From: Ruegeria halocynthiae
GTDB lineage: Bacteria; Pseudomonadota; Alphaproteobacteria; Rhodobacterales; Rhodobacteraceae
Reading direction: 5' to 3'
NCBI RefSeq assembly: GCF_000743705.1
Contig: NZ_JQEZ01000002.1
Location: forward strand, 41,250-105,249
DNA length: 64,000 nucleotides
The position numbers and the translations under genes are program-made. Below, piece after piece: positions 1 to 7,466 of the stretch; position 1 is the stretch's first letter, and every line of letters begins with the position of its first letter. The notes under the pieces are model-generated. The model had not been told where the DNA came from. It made no database searches and worked only from the letters and a program-made list of their open reading frames with translations.

Positions 1-298
1 TAAAATACCGCTTTTCGTCGGTGTATTGGACCGCCAGCTCCCGTGTCGTTAACACCTCATGTTCCAACGCAAACTCGATCAGATCATCCCGCCTAGCTTG
101 TGGAATGCGGTTCCAGACAGACTTTGGGCAAGGTGAGCGATCCGCCAGGGCATCAAAGCCGCCTTCGACATAGCGATCATACCAACGATAAAATGTCGTG
201 CGGGGGATGCCCAGCATGTCCAGGGTCTGCTTGGTGGGCAGATGGGACCCCTCAACGGTGCGGATGATCTCCAGTTTCTCAGAGGCAGGGTATCTCAT
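1..298 (-). CDS. IS3-family transposase OrfB, partial (3' end outside window)
   Basis: The frame opens with ATG at 298, whose bases overlap the OrfA stop (ATGA), and stays open to the window edge, giving 99 residues. It begins MRYPASEKLEIIRTVEG and contains a helix-turn-helix-like stretch (LGIPRTTFYRWYDRYVEGGF) followed by a second basic segment, which matches the N-terminal DNA-binding part of IS3-family OrfB proteins. The DDE integrase core would lie beyond the window. Many IS3 elements join OrfA and OrfB by a -1 frameshift; here the ATGA overlap also permits translational coupling. Whether the full gene is intact cannot be seen. Confidence 0.75.
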   Translation of the reverse strand, partial: MRYPASEKLEIIRTVEGSHLPTKQTLDMLGIPRTTFYRWYDRYVEGGFDALADRSPCPKSVWNRIPQARRDDLIEFALEHEVLTTRELAVQYTDEKRYF

Positions 299-669
299 TC
301 CTCGAACTCCCCAGCCCCTGTCATGCTTTTTTTGAGCAGGCGGTTTTCAAGGGTCAGATCGGCGACGCATTCCTTCAGTGCCGTCGCCTCGGATCGAAGC
401 TCCTTCACTTCAGGCGACGTCGCTTGCCGGGCTGTATCGCCAGACAGACGGCGTTTCCCGGCTTCGAGGAACTCCTTTGACCAGCTGTAATACAGGCTCT
501 CAGAAATGCCCTCGCGCCGACACAGTGCCGAGATGCTTTCCTCACCACGAAGACCCGCCAAAACAATGCGGATCTTCTCCTCCGCCGAATAGGTTTGCCG
601 CGTCTTGCGGCGGATGGTTTTGACCAACTTGGTAGCCGAAGCTTTGCTGGTTCCGGATTTCTTGTTCAT
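295..669 (-). CDS. IS3-family transposase OrfA (124 aa)
   Basis: This small basic protein is the DNA-binding subunit of an IS3-family transposase. It has the family signature: TYSAEEKIRIVLAGLRGEES, then SALCRREGISESLYYSW (helix-turn-helix, residues about 40-65), and a C-terminal leucine-rich coiled coil (ATALKECVADLTLENRLLKK) used for multimerisation. I chose ATG at 669 because AAGGAG lies just upstream; an in-frame extension to 717 has no ribosome site. The stop overlaps the OrfB start. The reading frame looks intact, so the element may still be or recently have been active. Confidence 0.85.
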   Translation of the reverse strand: MNKKSGTSKASATKLVKTIRRKTRQTYSAEEKIRIVLAGLRGEESISALCRREGISESLYYSWSKEFLEAGKRRLSGDTARQATSPEVKELRSEATALKECVADLTLENRLLKKSMTGAGEFEE

Positions 670-767
670 CTTCACTCCTTGACGGTTACGATGAACCAGA
701 AATCCTCCGTTGTTCAAATCCTCAAATCTGTCCCACAGGTGCTGACGTCAAACATGACAAGACTGGG

Positions 768-956
768 TTGTCCTCCCCAATTTCCGGTCTCGCCTACTTG
801 GGCGCGATCTTGGGCTATATGGATGGGTATCGAGAGGCTTCGGGCGTTCCGATGACCACAGAAGAGTTTAAAAACGATGTACTCCAGCGGTGTGTAAATT
901 TGCCCAACATACCGTTTAAAACGTCGATTGAATCGGCCGCTTCGGACCCGGCTTAA
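768..956 (+). pseudogene. C-terminal fragment of a small protein next to the IS end
   Basis: An open frame continues from inside the IS border to a TAA at 954-956 and has no convincing start codon or ribosome site; TTG 768 is only the first possible start. The readable part (GLAYLGAILGYMDGYREASG, later TTEEFKNDVLQRCVNLPN and a final SIESAAS) resembles the C-terminal half of small secreted proteins such as the HdeA/Rap1a type, where a DVL..C..NP pattern is common. That likeness is an impression only. It is probably a gene that lost its 5' part when the IS inserted. Confidence 0.3.
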
Positions 957-991
957 ACACTTTGCACCCATTGACCGAAGGCCCTGCAAGA

Positions 992-1282
992 ATGTCTGTC
1001 TGGCCCAACAGCATCCCTTACGATCTCGAATGCGAGATGTAAGCGCGTCCTGCGTCGGACTGGGAGTCCGCCCTACGTGCGTGGGCCAAAACCCACACAC
1101 TGCGCCTGAAGGTGCAATGGTTTGCGGAACTGAAAAAAACGATGGCAGAGCTGGATAGCTATCGTTTTACGGCTGCGCCGCAGGATCGTTGGCTGCCGAT
1201 CAAAGAATGGATGGAAGCCCAAGGCGTCCCTGCCCCGCCCAATCTGCCAACTCGCCCGGAGCTGGGCGGGCCGATGTACTAG
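992..1282 (+). pseudogene. Gene remnant with in-frame stop
   Basis: A frame starting at ATG 992 reads MSVWPNSIPYDLECEM, meets TAA at 1040-1042, then continues in the same frame without further stops to TAG 1280-1282. The downstream part has the composition of a real protein (WESALRAWAKTHTLRLK, then WFAELKKTMAEL and a proline-rich end LPTRPELGGPMY). It therefore looks like a short gene of about 96 codons broken by one nonsense change, or a fragment whose true start is lost. I do not recognise the family. The rest of 1283-1420 shows no coding signal. Confidence 0.35.
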
Positions 1283-1424
1283 TACTCAACCTTAAACCGG
1301 GTTGCTGCAAACATCCGCGTCAAAGTTTGAAAGAAATCGTGGCGCGCTACACGGAAGGTGCGCCCGTTCCGGGGCAAGGTCAACCGCTGCAATTTCGAAA
1401 TGTAAATCATTTTCACATTGACCT

Positions 1425-1453
1425 CTTGCATCCACCGAAAACCACCCCATCTA
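1425..1453 (+). promoter_or_regulatory. Heat-shock (sigma-32/RpoH)-type promoter
   Basis: CTTGCA at 1425-1430, a 14-base spacer, and CCCCATCTA at 1445-1453 match the RpoH promoter consensus (CTTGAA, 13-15 bases, CCCCATNTA) closely. Transcription would start near 1460, 34 bases before the ATG of the DUF2852 gene at 1494. Confidence 0.6.
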
Positions 1454-1493
1454 GACAATGTGAACACAATTTACATCAACCCGGAGAACCCAA

Positions 1494-1916
1494 ATGACCG
1501 CACTGTCCGACCACGCCGTCCCTGAAAATCCGGGATGGCTCTATCGTGCCGAAGCCTGGCTTGACGACAAGGGCAAAGGGGCCTGGATCGCCGCCATGAT
1601 CCTTGGCTTCATCTTTTTCTGGCCCGTCGGCCTGGCCTTTCTGGCCTATATGATCTGGAGCAAACGCATGTTCAGCAAATCCTGCAGCCGCCGCAAATCC
1701 TGGCACAGCCACATGAGCGCGATGAAGCCGTCAGGCAACAGCGCCTTTGATGCCTACAAATCCGATACCATTGCCCGGCTTGAACGCGAGCAACAGGATT
1801 TCGAGGCCTTTATGCGCCGTCTGCGCGACGCCAAGGACAAGGCCGAGTTTGACCAGTTCATGGACGAACGCGCCCGCGAAAACAACGATGATGCTGAAAA
1901 CGGCGACCGCGCCTGA
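1494..1916 (+). CDS. DUF2852 family protein (140 aa)
   Basis: This is a member of a small alphaproteobacterial family of unknown function. After about 25 soluble residues there is one strong membrane segment (AAMILGFIFFWPVGLAFLAYMIW, residues about 34-56), followed by a basic, serine-rich stretch and a charged C-terminal coiled coil (residues about 85-140, IARLEREQQDFEAFMRRLRDAKDKAEF). ATG 1494 has CGGAGAA upstream. The gene stands alone between an RpoH-type promoter and a strong hairpin terminator, so it is probably transcribed by itself and induced by heat or oxidative stress. The family call is firm; the stress role is inferred from the promoter. Confidence 0.8.
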   Translation: MTALSDHAVPENPGWLYRAEAWLDDKGKGAWIAAMILGFIFFWPVGLAFLAYMIWSKRMFSKSCSRRKSWHSHMSAMKPSGNSAFDAYKSDTIARLEREQQDFEAFMRRLRDAKDKAEFDQFMDERARENNDDAENGDRA

Positions 1917-1926
1917 TCCGAACTTG

Positions 1927-1951
1927 CCCTGTCCCGCCTGTTGGGACAGGG
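1927..1951 (+). terminator. Hairpin terminator after the DUF2852 gene
   Basis: A perfect 9-bp stem (CCCTGTCCC / GGGACAGGG) with a 7-base loop lies 10 bases after the stop codon at 1916. The following bases (TCATTCCCG) are only weakly T-rich. Confidence 0.7.
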
Positions 1952-1982
1952 TCATTCCCGTATATTACCCGGATTAAACCAC

Positions 1983-2414
1983 ATGACCCACCTGCCCGAT
2001 CCAAACAGCCAACCCGAATTTTACCAATCTGTTTCAATGAAACGGTTTATCGCCTGGCTTTTTGACATCGCCTTTATCTCTCTGCTGTGTACCGCGGCGC
2101 TCTTGCTGACCTTGGGCATGGGCTTTTTCATTCTGGCCCTGATCTATGCGGTCATCAGCTTCATTTACCGCGTTGTCACCATTTCAAACGGCTCTGCCAC
2201 TTTGGGCATGCGCTTTATGGGCATTGAACTGCGCGATGCGTTTGGGGCCAGAATGGATACCGGCAAGGCCGTGGCGCATACCGCCGGGTACTTTGTCAGC
2301 ATGGCTTTTCCGGTTTTGCAGATCATATCGGTCATCATGATGATGACCAGCGCACGCTGTCAGGGCCTGACCGACACATTCCTTGGGACTGTGATGATCA
2401 ATCGACGGGCCTGA
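1983..2414 (+). CDS. RDD family membrane protein (143 aa)
   Basis: The protein carries the RDD-domain pattern: an N-terminal FYQSVSMKRFIAWLFDIAF segment in which the conserved R..A...D is visible, two membrane helices at residues about 25-60, then GSATLGMRFMGIELRD, the typical loop before the third helix at about residues 95-120. RDD proteins are small inner-membrane proteins of uncertain, possibly transport-related, role. I chose ATG 1983 rather than the upstream in-frame TTG because the latter lies inside the terminator hairpin. The next gene starts 76 bases downstream on the same strand. Confidence 0.8.
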   Translation: MTHLPDPNSQPEFYQSVSMKRFIAWLFDIAFISLLCTAALLLTLGMGFFILALIYAVISFIYRVVTISNGSATLGMRFMGIELRDAFGARMDTGKAVAHTAGYFVSMAFPVLQIISVIMMMTSARCQGLTDTFLGTVMINRRA

Positions 2415-2490
2415 AAAATCAGCGGCGTGAATCACTTGGCGGCCCAAGGAACCATTGTTATCATCTGGTTTCAGGAAACACGGGACTTTC

Positions 2491-3315
2491 ATGCGACACA
2501 CGCTGCCAATTGCGCCACAATTCTATGTGACGGCCCCCCAACCCTGCCCTTACCTTGAGGGCAGGATGGAGCGTAAGTTGTTCACCGCCCTTCAGGGTGA
2601 AAGTGCGGATCAGCTGAATAACTCGTTGTCGCAACAGGGTTTTCGCCGGTCGCAGAACGTTCTGTATCGCCCATCTTGCACCGATTGCGCCGCCTGCCTG
2701 TCCGCGCGTATCAACGTGTCCGCCTTTAGCCCCAGCAAAAGCCAAAAGCGTACCGCAAAGCGCAACGCCTATCTGCAGCGCCGAGCCAATTCCCCCTGGG
2801 CAACCGACGAACAATACGACCTGTTCCGCCGCTATCTGGACACGCGCCACGCCGATGGTGGCATGGCCGACATGGATGTTTTCGAATTCGCCGCCATGAT
2901 CGAGGAAACCCCGATCCGAAGCCGCGTTGTGGAATACGCCGACCCGGAAACAGGCAACTTGATTGCCGTCAGCCTGACCGACGTTCTGGATGACGGGTTA
3001 AGCATGGTCTATTCCTTCTATGACCCGGAACAGCCGCAAAGCTCGTTGGGGACCTACATGATCCTCGATCATATCGACATCGCCCGCGAGGCGGGTCTGC
3101 CGTATATCTACTTGGGATATTGGGTGCCGGGCAGCCCCAAGATGGGCTACAAAGCCCGTTTTTCGGGGTTGGAGGCGTATATTCACGGGGAATGGACCCC
3201 GGTTGGCAACCCCTCTGACCTGTCGGATTCCAGCCACCACCCGCTGTCGACCGCCCCTATTGCCGAACAGGTCGCAAGCATCCAATTGCCAGACCGGCAC
3301 CCCACCAAAGGCTGA
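2491..3315 (+). CDS. bpt: Aspartate/glutamate leucyltransferase (aminoacyl-tRNA-protein transferase, 274 aa)
   Basis: This is an L/F- or R-transferase of the Bpt/ATE family, which adds leucine (or arginine) from charged tRNA to the N-terminus of proteins and marks them for ClpS/ClpAP degradation. Family hallmarks are the N-terminal CPYL motif (ATE_N domain, residues about 1-110), the [16 protein letters not shown] cysteine cluster, and the C-terminal GNAT-like half with [12 protein letters not shown] and [19 protein letters not shown]. Length fits the bacterial family. ATG 2491 gives the usual N-terminus; a TTG-type in-frame extension upstream is unlikely. It is followed six bases later by a VOC gene. 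Confidence 0.92.
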   Translation: MRHTLPIAPQFYVTAPQPCPYLEGRMERKLFTALQGESADQLNNSLSQQGFRRSQNVLYRPSCTDCAACLSARINVSAFSPSKSQKRTAKRNAYLQRRANSPWATDEQYDLFRRYLDTRHADGGMADMDVFEFAAMIEETPIRSRVVEYADPETGNLIAVSLTDVLDDGLSMVYSFYDPEQPQSSLGTYMILDHIDIAREAGLPYIYLGYWVPGSPKMGYKARFSGLEAYIHGEWTPVGNPSDLSDSSHHPLSTAPIAEQVASIQLPDRHPTKG

Positions 3316-3321
3316 TACATC

Positions 3322-3711
3322 ATGCGGCAGACACTTCATGCGGTTACCCTTGTGGTGCCGGATTACGATGATGCGATCCGTTTCTATACCCAAAGCCTGA
3401 ACTTTTCCGTGGCGCAGGATATTGATCTTGGCGACGGGAAACGATGGGTGCGGATCATCCCGCCGGGATCAAATGCTGGATCGCTTTTGCTGGCCAAGGC
3501 CGATGGGGCCGCGCAGCAGACAGCAATTGGCAACCAGACAGGCGGGCGCGTCGGGTTCTTTCTGGAAACCGACAATTTCCAGCGCGACCACACGGCAATG
3601 CTGGCCTGCGGTGTCGAATTCGAGGAGGAGCCCCGCCACGAACCCTATGGAATCGTTGCCGTCTGGCGCGATCCCTTTGGCAACCGCTGGGATTTGATTG
3701 AATTCACCTGA
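3322..3711 (+). CDS. VOC (glyoxalase/dioxygenase fold) protein (129 aa)
   Basis: The protein has a single vicinal-oxygen-chelate fold made of two beta-alpha-beta-beta-beta modules. It starts LHAVTLVVPDYDDAIRFYTQSLNFSV, the usual first module with its potential metal-ligand histidine, and ends with the usual WRDPFGNRWDLIEF strand bearing a terminal glutamate. Such proteins include glyoxalase I, dioxygenases and drug-binding proteins; the substrate cannot be inferred. It lies six bases behind bpt and is probably cotranscribed with it. Confidence 0.85.
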   Translation: MRQTLHAVTLVVPDYDDAIRFYTQSLNFSVAQDIDLGDGKRWVRIIPPGSNAGSLLLAKADGAAQQTAIGNQTGGRVGFFLETDNFQRDHTAMLACGVEFEEEPRHEPYGIVAVWRDPFGNRWDLIEFT

Positions 3712-3959
3712 TCACCCAAAGCACTGATAACAAAAAATCTTTCCGGTTAAGACCGATCTACGATCCCGAAGAGTATCACCGACAGGCCATTGCATTGATT
3801 TTGAATCATGTCGGAATTTCGTGTGGGCCGACTTGCGTCGGCTATGCTGTTTTTCATCACAAGGAATACATTCTGGATGTGAAACGCCCGCTGTACGACC
3901 CTTTCATTTGGTTTGTTTCCAAGGAAGTCAGGCAGGCTTTGTCACGGCGTCGGCGCTGA
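3702..3959 (+). pseudogene. Open frame without start codon, possible gene fragment
   Basis: From the last bases of the VOC gene to TGA 3957-3959 there is an uninterrupted frame in a different phase. Its product reads like a real protein (RPIYDPEEYHRQAIALILNH, CGPTCVGYAVFHHKEYIL, RPLYDPFIWFVSKEVRQALS) and the DNA is visibly more AT-rich than its neighbours. There is no ATG or GTG near the start and no ribosome site, so it is most likely the 3' remnant of a gene whose beginning was deleted. I do not recognise the family. Confidence 0.35.
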
Positions 3960-3997
3960 CCCGGTTGACCCATTCAAAAGCCGATGACTGAATCGAA

Positions 3998-4023
3998 AAC
4001 CGGAGGCCAACTGGCCTCCGGTT
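3998..4023 (-). terminator. Terminator of the TRAP transporter operon
   Basis: A perfect 11-bp stem (AACCGGAGGCC / GGCCTCCGGTT) with a 4-base loop is followed on the minus strand by TTCGATT after the closing TT, just after the dctM stop. Confidence 0.85.
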
Positions 4024-4046
4024 AAGGTCTTTATTCCTGCGCCCGA

Positions 4047-6401
4047 TCAGTTGGGGATCAGATCCGGTACGATGGTAACGATCGAGGGGAAGAACCACAG
4101 GATCGCGATACCCGCCACCTGGATCAACACAAACGGAACAATCCCACGATAGATATGGCCGGTCGTCACCTCTTTGGGTGCAACCCCGCGCAGATAGAAC
4201 AGCGCGAACCCAAAGGGAGGTGTCAGGAACGAGGTCTGCAGGTTCACAGCCACCATGATTGTCACCCATTTCGGATCGAACGAGCCGCCATAGATCACCG
4301 GGCCGACGATGGGGATCACGATGTAGATGATCTCTAGGAAATCCAGCACGAACCCAAGGATGAACAACACCAGCATCACGATCAGAAAGACAGTGAACTC
4401 ATTGTCGAAACTCTTTAGGAACTGCTGGATGTAATGCTCTCCGCCAAACGAGATCACCACGAGGTTCAGCAACTGCGACCCGATCAGGATGGTAAACACC
4501 ATCGAGGTCACCTTGGCCGTTTCACGCACCACCGGGGTCAGCACGCCGCTTGAGAACAGAACCCAGCACCCGAACAGCAGGCCGAACAACGCATAAAGAT
4601 AGGCCGCATAAGCAAAGAAGAATGCGATCCAGCTTTCGGTCGTGACGCCGCTTTGATTGATGCGCAGGTCGAAGTTCACGCCAATCAACAGGCAGATGAT
4701 CACAGCAAAGGTCGACCAGATGATGATGTTACCTGATCTTTCCTGATCCTTCAGCTTGCGATACGCGGCCAGCATGATCGCCCCGCCCGCCCCCAACGCA
4801 GCCGCTGGTGTCGGGTTGGTCACGCCACCCAGGATCGAACCCAGAACCGCGATGATCAGAACCAGCGGCGGGAATACCACCCGGATCAGATCATTGGTCG
4901 CGCAGCGCGCCGCAGCTGCCTTGCAGCCATAAATGGACAGCGCAAAAGGCAGCGCCAGCAGCACAAAAGTCGCCCCCGAAGACGTCGTCGGCGAGATCAG
5001 CAAGACATCCACCAGCAACATCAGCAACAGCCCGATAGCGCCCAGTATCAACGGCTGAGATGGGCGCGACGGCGCAATACCCCGCCCCATGACCAGCGTC
5101 AGCCCCAGCAGCACGACAATCACCGCGACGCCATTGCCGATTGGTGCGGCAGCGGCAATCTTCGCCTGTTGCGCCGCAGCAAACTCGTCCTCGCTCAGGC
5201 GTTGCGCCTCAGATACTCCGCCCGCAGCGTTGATCGCGTCCTGCTCGACCACGGCCTGATCCCAGGCGGATTGCCCGTGCAGGGCGATCATCGACGCCTT
5301 GCATTCCTCGGACACATTGGTCCGCAGCGATGCCCCCTGACCGATGTCCGAGAACGCCGAAACCGTGACGTTCTGGCTGCCAATCACACCTGCGCTGGCC
5401 AGCAGGAAAACCCCTGCGATCAACGCAACCGGCGCGCCCAGCAACCAGATCAGACCTTCGGCACGCGTAATCGGCTCGCCACTGCCACCGGACATTGGCA
5501 CCGCAGGGGCCTTATCCGGGTTCAGCAGGGCATAACCAAAGGCATACAGCGCATACAGAAGCGCCAGCATGATCCCCGGCAGCAAGGCCGCCTGAAACAA
5601 CGTTCCGACCGAAACCACCGCGGGCTCACCCAGATAGGTCAGCGCGTCGGTACAGCCTGCCTCGACCGCGCGGGTTTCCTGTGCGGTCGAATACAGATCC
5701 CCCGCAAGCGTGCCCAACAGAACGATCACGATGGACGGCGGAATGATCTGCCCCAACGTGCCTGATGCCGCGATCACACCCGTCGCCAGTTCCGGCGAAT
5801 AATTGTGGCGCAACATGGTCGGCAGGGCCAGCAGCCCCATGGTCACCACGGTTGCCCCGACAATCCCGGTCGAGGCTGCAAGGAAGGCCCCCACCACAAC
5901 GATGGACACCGCCAGACCACCGGGCAGCGGGCCAAAGACACGCGCCATCGTGGTCAGCAGATCGTTCGCGATCTTGGACCGCTCCAGCGTGATACCCATC
6001 AGAACGAACATCAAAACCGCCAGCAGGGTTTCGATGGACTGCCCGGCCAGCACACGTTCGTTCATCCGGTTCACGATGAAGGACACGTTGCGGTCCAGCG
6101 CGGTTTCCCAGCCAGACGGGAAGACCGCCGTGCCGACCCTGGGCAAATCCGGGTATCGGAACACGGATATCACATCGGGTTTCACACCCGAATTCACCAC
6201 GTCACGGTAAGCTTGCGACCCGGTGTCAATCGCCTGGTGTATCAACAGCCCGGCGCTGTCCAGCGCGGCAATGATCCCGAATGAGATGATCCCGGCCCCA
6301 CCAATGGCAAAGGCCACCGGAAAGCCGGAAAGGATTCCGCCAAACAGGCAGAAGAATACGATAATGAGGCCTATCTCGACGCCATCAAGTCCGAATAGCA
6401 T
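4047..6401 (-). CDS. dctM: TRAP transporter large permease (DctM), long form (784 aa)
   Basis: This is the ion-coupled transport subunit of a TRAP transporter. Family signatures include SGFPVAFAIGGAGI near the N-terminus, ITLERSKIANDLL, GATVVTMGLLALPTMLRHNYSPELATGVIAASGTLGQIIPPSI and, at the end, FLDFLEIIYIVIPIVGPVI and NLQTSFLTPPFGFALFYLRG. The usual DctM is about 430 residues; this one carries extra soluble segments at about residues 50-115 and 335-420 plus additional membrane helices. Such long forms accompany TakP-type binding proteins. It starts 17 bases after dctQ and is the last gene of the operon. Confidence 0.9.
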   Translation of the reverse strand: MLFGLDGVEIGLIIVFFCLFGGILSGFPVAFAIGGAGIISFGIIAALDSAGLLIHQAIDTGSQAYRDVVNSGVKPDVISVFRYPDLPRVGTAVFPSGWETALDRNVSFIVNRMNERVLAGQSIETLLAVLMFVLMGITLERSKIANDLLTTMARVFGPLPGGLAVSIVVVGAFLAASTGIVGATVVTMGLLALPTMLRHNYSPELATGVIAASGTLGQIIPPSIVIVLLGTLAGDLYSTAQETRAVEAGCTDALTYLGEPAVVSVGTLFQAALLPGIMLALLYALYAFGYALLNPDKAPAVPMSGGSGEPITRAEGLIWLLGAPVALIAGVFLLASAGVIGSQNVTVSAFSDIGQGASLRTNVSEECKASMIALHGQSAWDQAVVEQDAINAAGGVSEAQRLSEDEFAAAQQAKIAAAAPIGNGVAVIVVLLGLTLVMGRGIAPSRPSQPLILGAIGLLLMLLVDVLLISPTTSSGATFVLLALPFALSIYGCKAAAARCATNDLIRVVFPPLVLIIAVLGSILGGVTNPTPAAALGAGGAIMLAAYRKLKDQERSGNIIIWSTFAVIICLLIGVNFDLRINQSGVTTESWIAFFFAYAAYLYALFGLLFGCWVLFSSGVLTPVVRETAKVTSMVFTILIGSQLLNLVVISFGGEHYIQQFLKSFDNEFTVFLIVMLVLFILGFVLDFLEIIYIVIPIVGPVIYGGSFDPKWVTIMVAVNLQTSFLTPPFGFALFYLRGVAPKEVTTGHIYRGIVPFVLIQVAGIAILWFFPSIVTIVPDLIPN

Positions 6402-6418
6402 TGTCTTGGTCTCCGTCC

Positions 6419-7345
6419 TTAATGTGCGCCTTCGTAGGCTTCTTCACCCTCGCCAAGGCTGTCCTTGTCGAGGTATTTTCCAATGCTGTCCGGTCCTTCC
6501 ACGTATTCAAGATACGAGCGGTACAGGAACGCGATTGCGTGCAGGAACACCATGGCGGCAAAGGCCACCAGCAGGATCTTGAACAGGAAGTACCCGTTGA
6601 ACCCATTGGGGCTGAACCCGATGGTTTCCACGTTCCAGCGCAATGCACGGGATTTCATCACCAGCCGGTCCAGCGTGTCACTGGCCGAAGGTTTCGGCAC
6701 GATCAGGTGCCGCCACATGAAGTACCAACCATACATCCAGGTCAGCACCGCCATCGGCATCATGAACAACAGCGCCCCCAGCATATCGACCACACGTTTG
6801 GCCCGGTGACTGATACCGGCATAGACCAGATCAACGCGGACATGCCCGCCCTGCACGAATGTGTAAGTACAGCACAGACAGACGACCATGGCGTTATAGA
6901 GTTTCAGTTCTTCGGCGTACCAGCTGATGTCCATCTGCACCGGGATACCAAAACCAAACGCCATGTCGGGACGCGCAAAGATACGCTGCATGAAAACGAT
7001 GACGATCTGCTGGATCACCATCAGCAGGCCCGCCCAGGCAAAGAAACGCCCGGTGGTGTTGGCAAACCCCTCAAGCCCGCGCACGATCCCCCACATGAAG
7101 TTCCGGTAATAAAGGCCAATGGCCGTCAGCACCAGAAACAGCGCGAAGATCACAAAGAAAAACTCGACCGACCCGCCATAATAGACAAAGCGCATGATCG
7201 CTTCTTTGTCCGACCAGTTCAGCCAGAGCTGCGGATGCGTGATGGCGTATCCGAAATTATAGAAGGCTTCGGCAATGTTCTGAATGAACCACACCAGTCC
7301 ATTCCACAGGGCGCCGAAAAACGAGATACCGTTATCGTCCTGCAT
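6419..7345 (-). CDS. dctQ: TRAP transporter small permease (DctQ), long form (308 aa)
   Basis: The small membrane subunit of the TRAP transporter partners DctM. It shows at least four hydrophobic segments, with the typical middle part (NAMVVCLCCTYTFVQGGHVRVDLVYAGISHRAKRVVDMLG), in which the R-V-D motif is characteristic of DctQ. At 308 residues it is about twice the ordinary DctQ length, with an extended soluble N-terminus (residues 1-60) and a C-terminal helix and charged tail. It sits between the binding-protein gene and dctM; a hairpin precedes it, which probably lowers its expression relative to the binding protein. Confidence 0.88.
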   Translation of the reverse strand: MQDDNGISFFGALWNGLVWFIQNIAEAFYNFGYAITHPQLWLNWSDKEAIMRFVYYGGSVEFFFVIFALFLVLTAIGLYYRNFMWGIVRGLEGFANTTGRFFAWAGLLMVIQQIVIVFMQRIFARPDMAFGFGIPVQMDISWYAEELKLYNAMVVCLCCTYTFVQGGHVRVDLVYAGISHRAKRVVDMLGALLFMMPMAVLTWMYGWYFMWRHLIVPKPSASDTLDRLVMKSRALRWNVETIGFSPNGFNGYFLFKILLVAFAAMVFLHAIAFLYRSYLEYVEGPDSIGKYLDKDSLGEGEEAYEGAH

Positions 7346-7422
7346 GTTGTCCCCAGGTCACATCAGTTGCTCTGCTGATTATAGCGGATTTGTCCGAACC
7401 GCGCATTTGCAACAAGAAAGGC

Positions 7423-7442
7423 TTCCCCGCGGATGCGGGGAA
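7423..7442 (-). terminator. Intercistronic hairpin between takP and dctQ
   Basis: A perfect 8-bp stem (TTCCCCGC / GCGGGGAA) with a 4-base loop lies in the 121-base gap between the binding-protein stop and dctQ. On the minus strand it is followed by GCCTTTCTTG. It probably acts as a partial terminator or RNA-stabilising 3' end so that the periplasmic binding protein is made in excess. Confidence 0.6.
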
Positions 7443-7466
7443 ACCGATTGATAGAAGACTTTTATG

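Larger units (their letters stand above)
1..760 (-). mobile_element. IS3-type insertion sequence, cut by window edge
   Basis: Two overlapping minus-strand frames (OrfA 669-295, OrfB from 298 past the window edge) have the organisation of an IS3-family element, in which OrfA supplies the helix-turn-helix and OrfB the integrase core. The end upstream of OrfA must lie roughly between 720 and 770, where the sequence changes to unrelated remnants. A terminal inverted repeat cannot be confirmed because the other end is outside the window, so the right boundary given here is approximate. The gene fragment that begins at about 768 may have been truncated by this insertion. Confidence 0.7.

Noticed and set aside
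714-1100. Minus-strand frame of 128 codons next to the IS as a gene
   Set aside because: No ribosome site or family pattern; it runs across the IS border and antisense to two frames with better protein-like composition.
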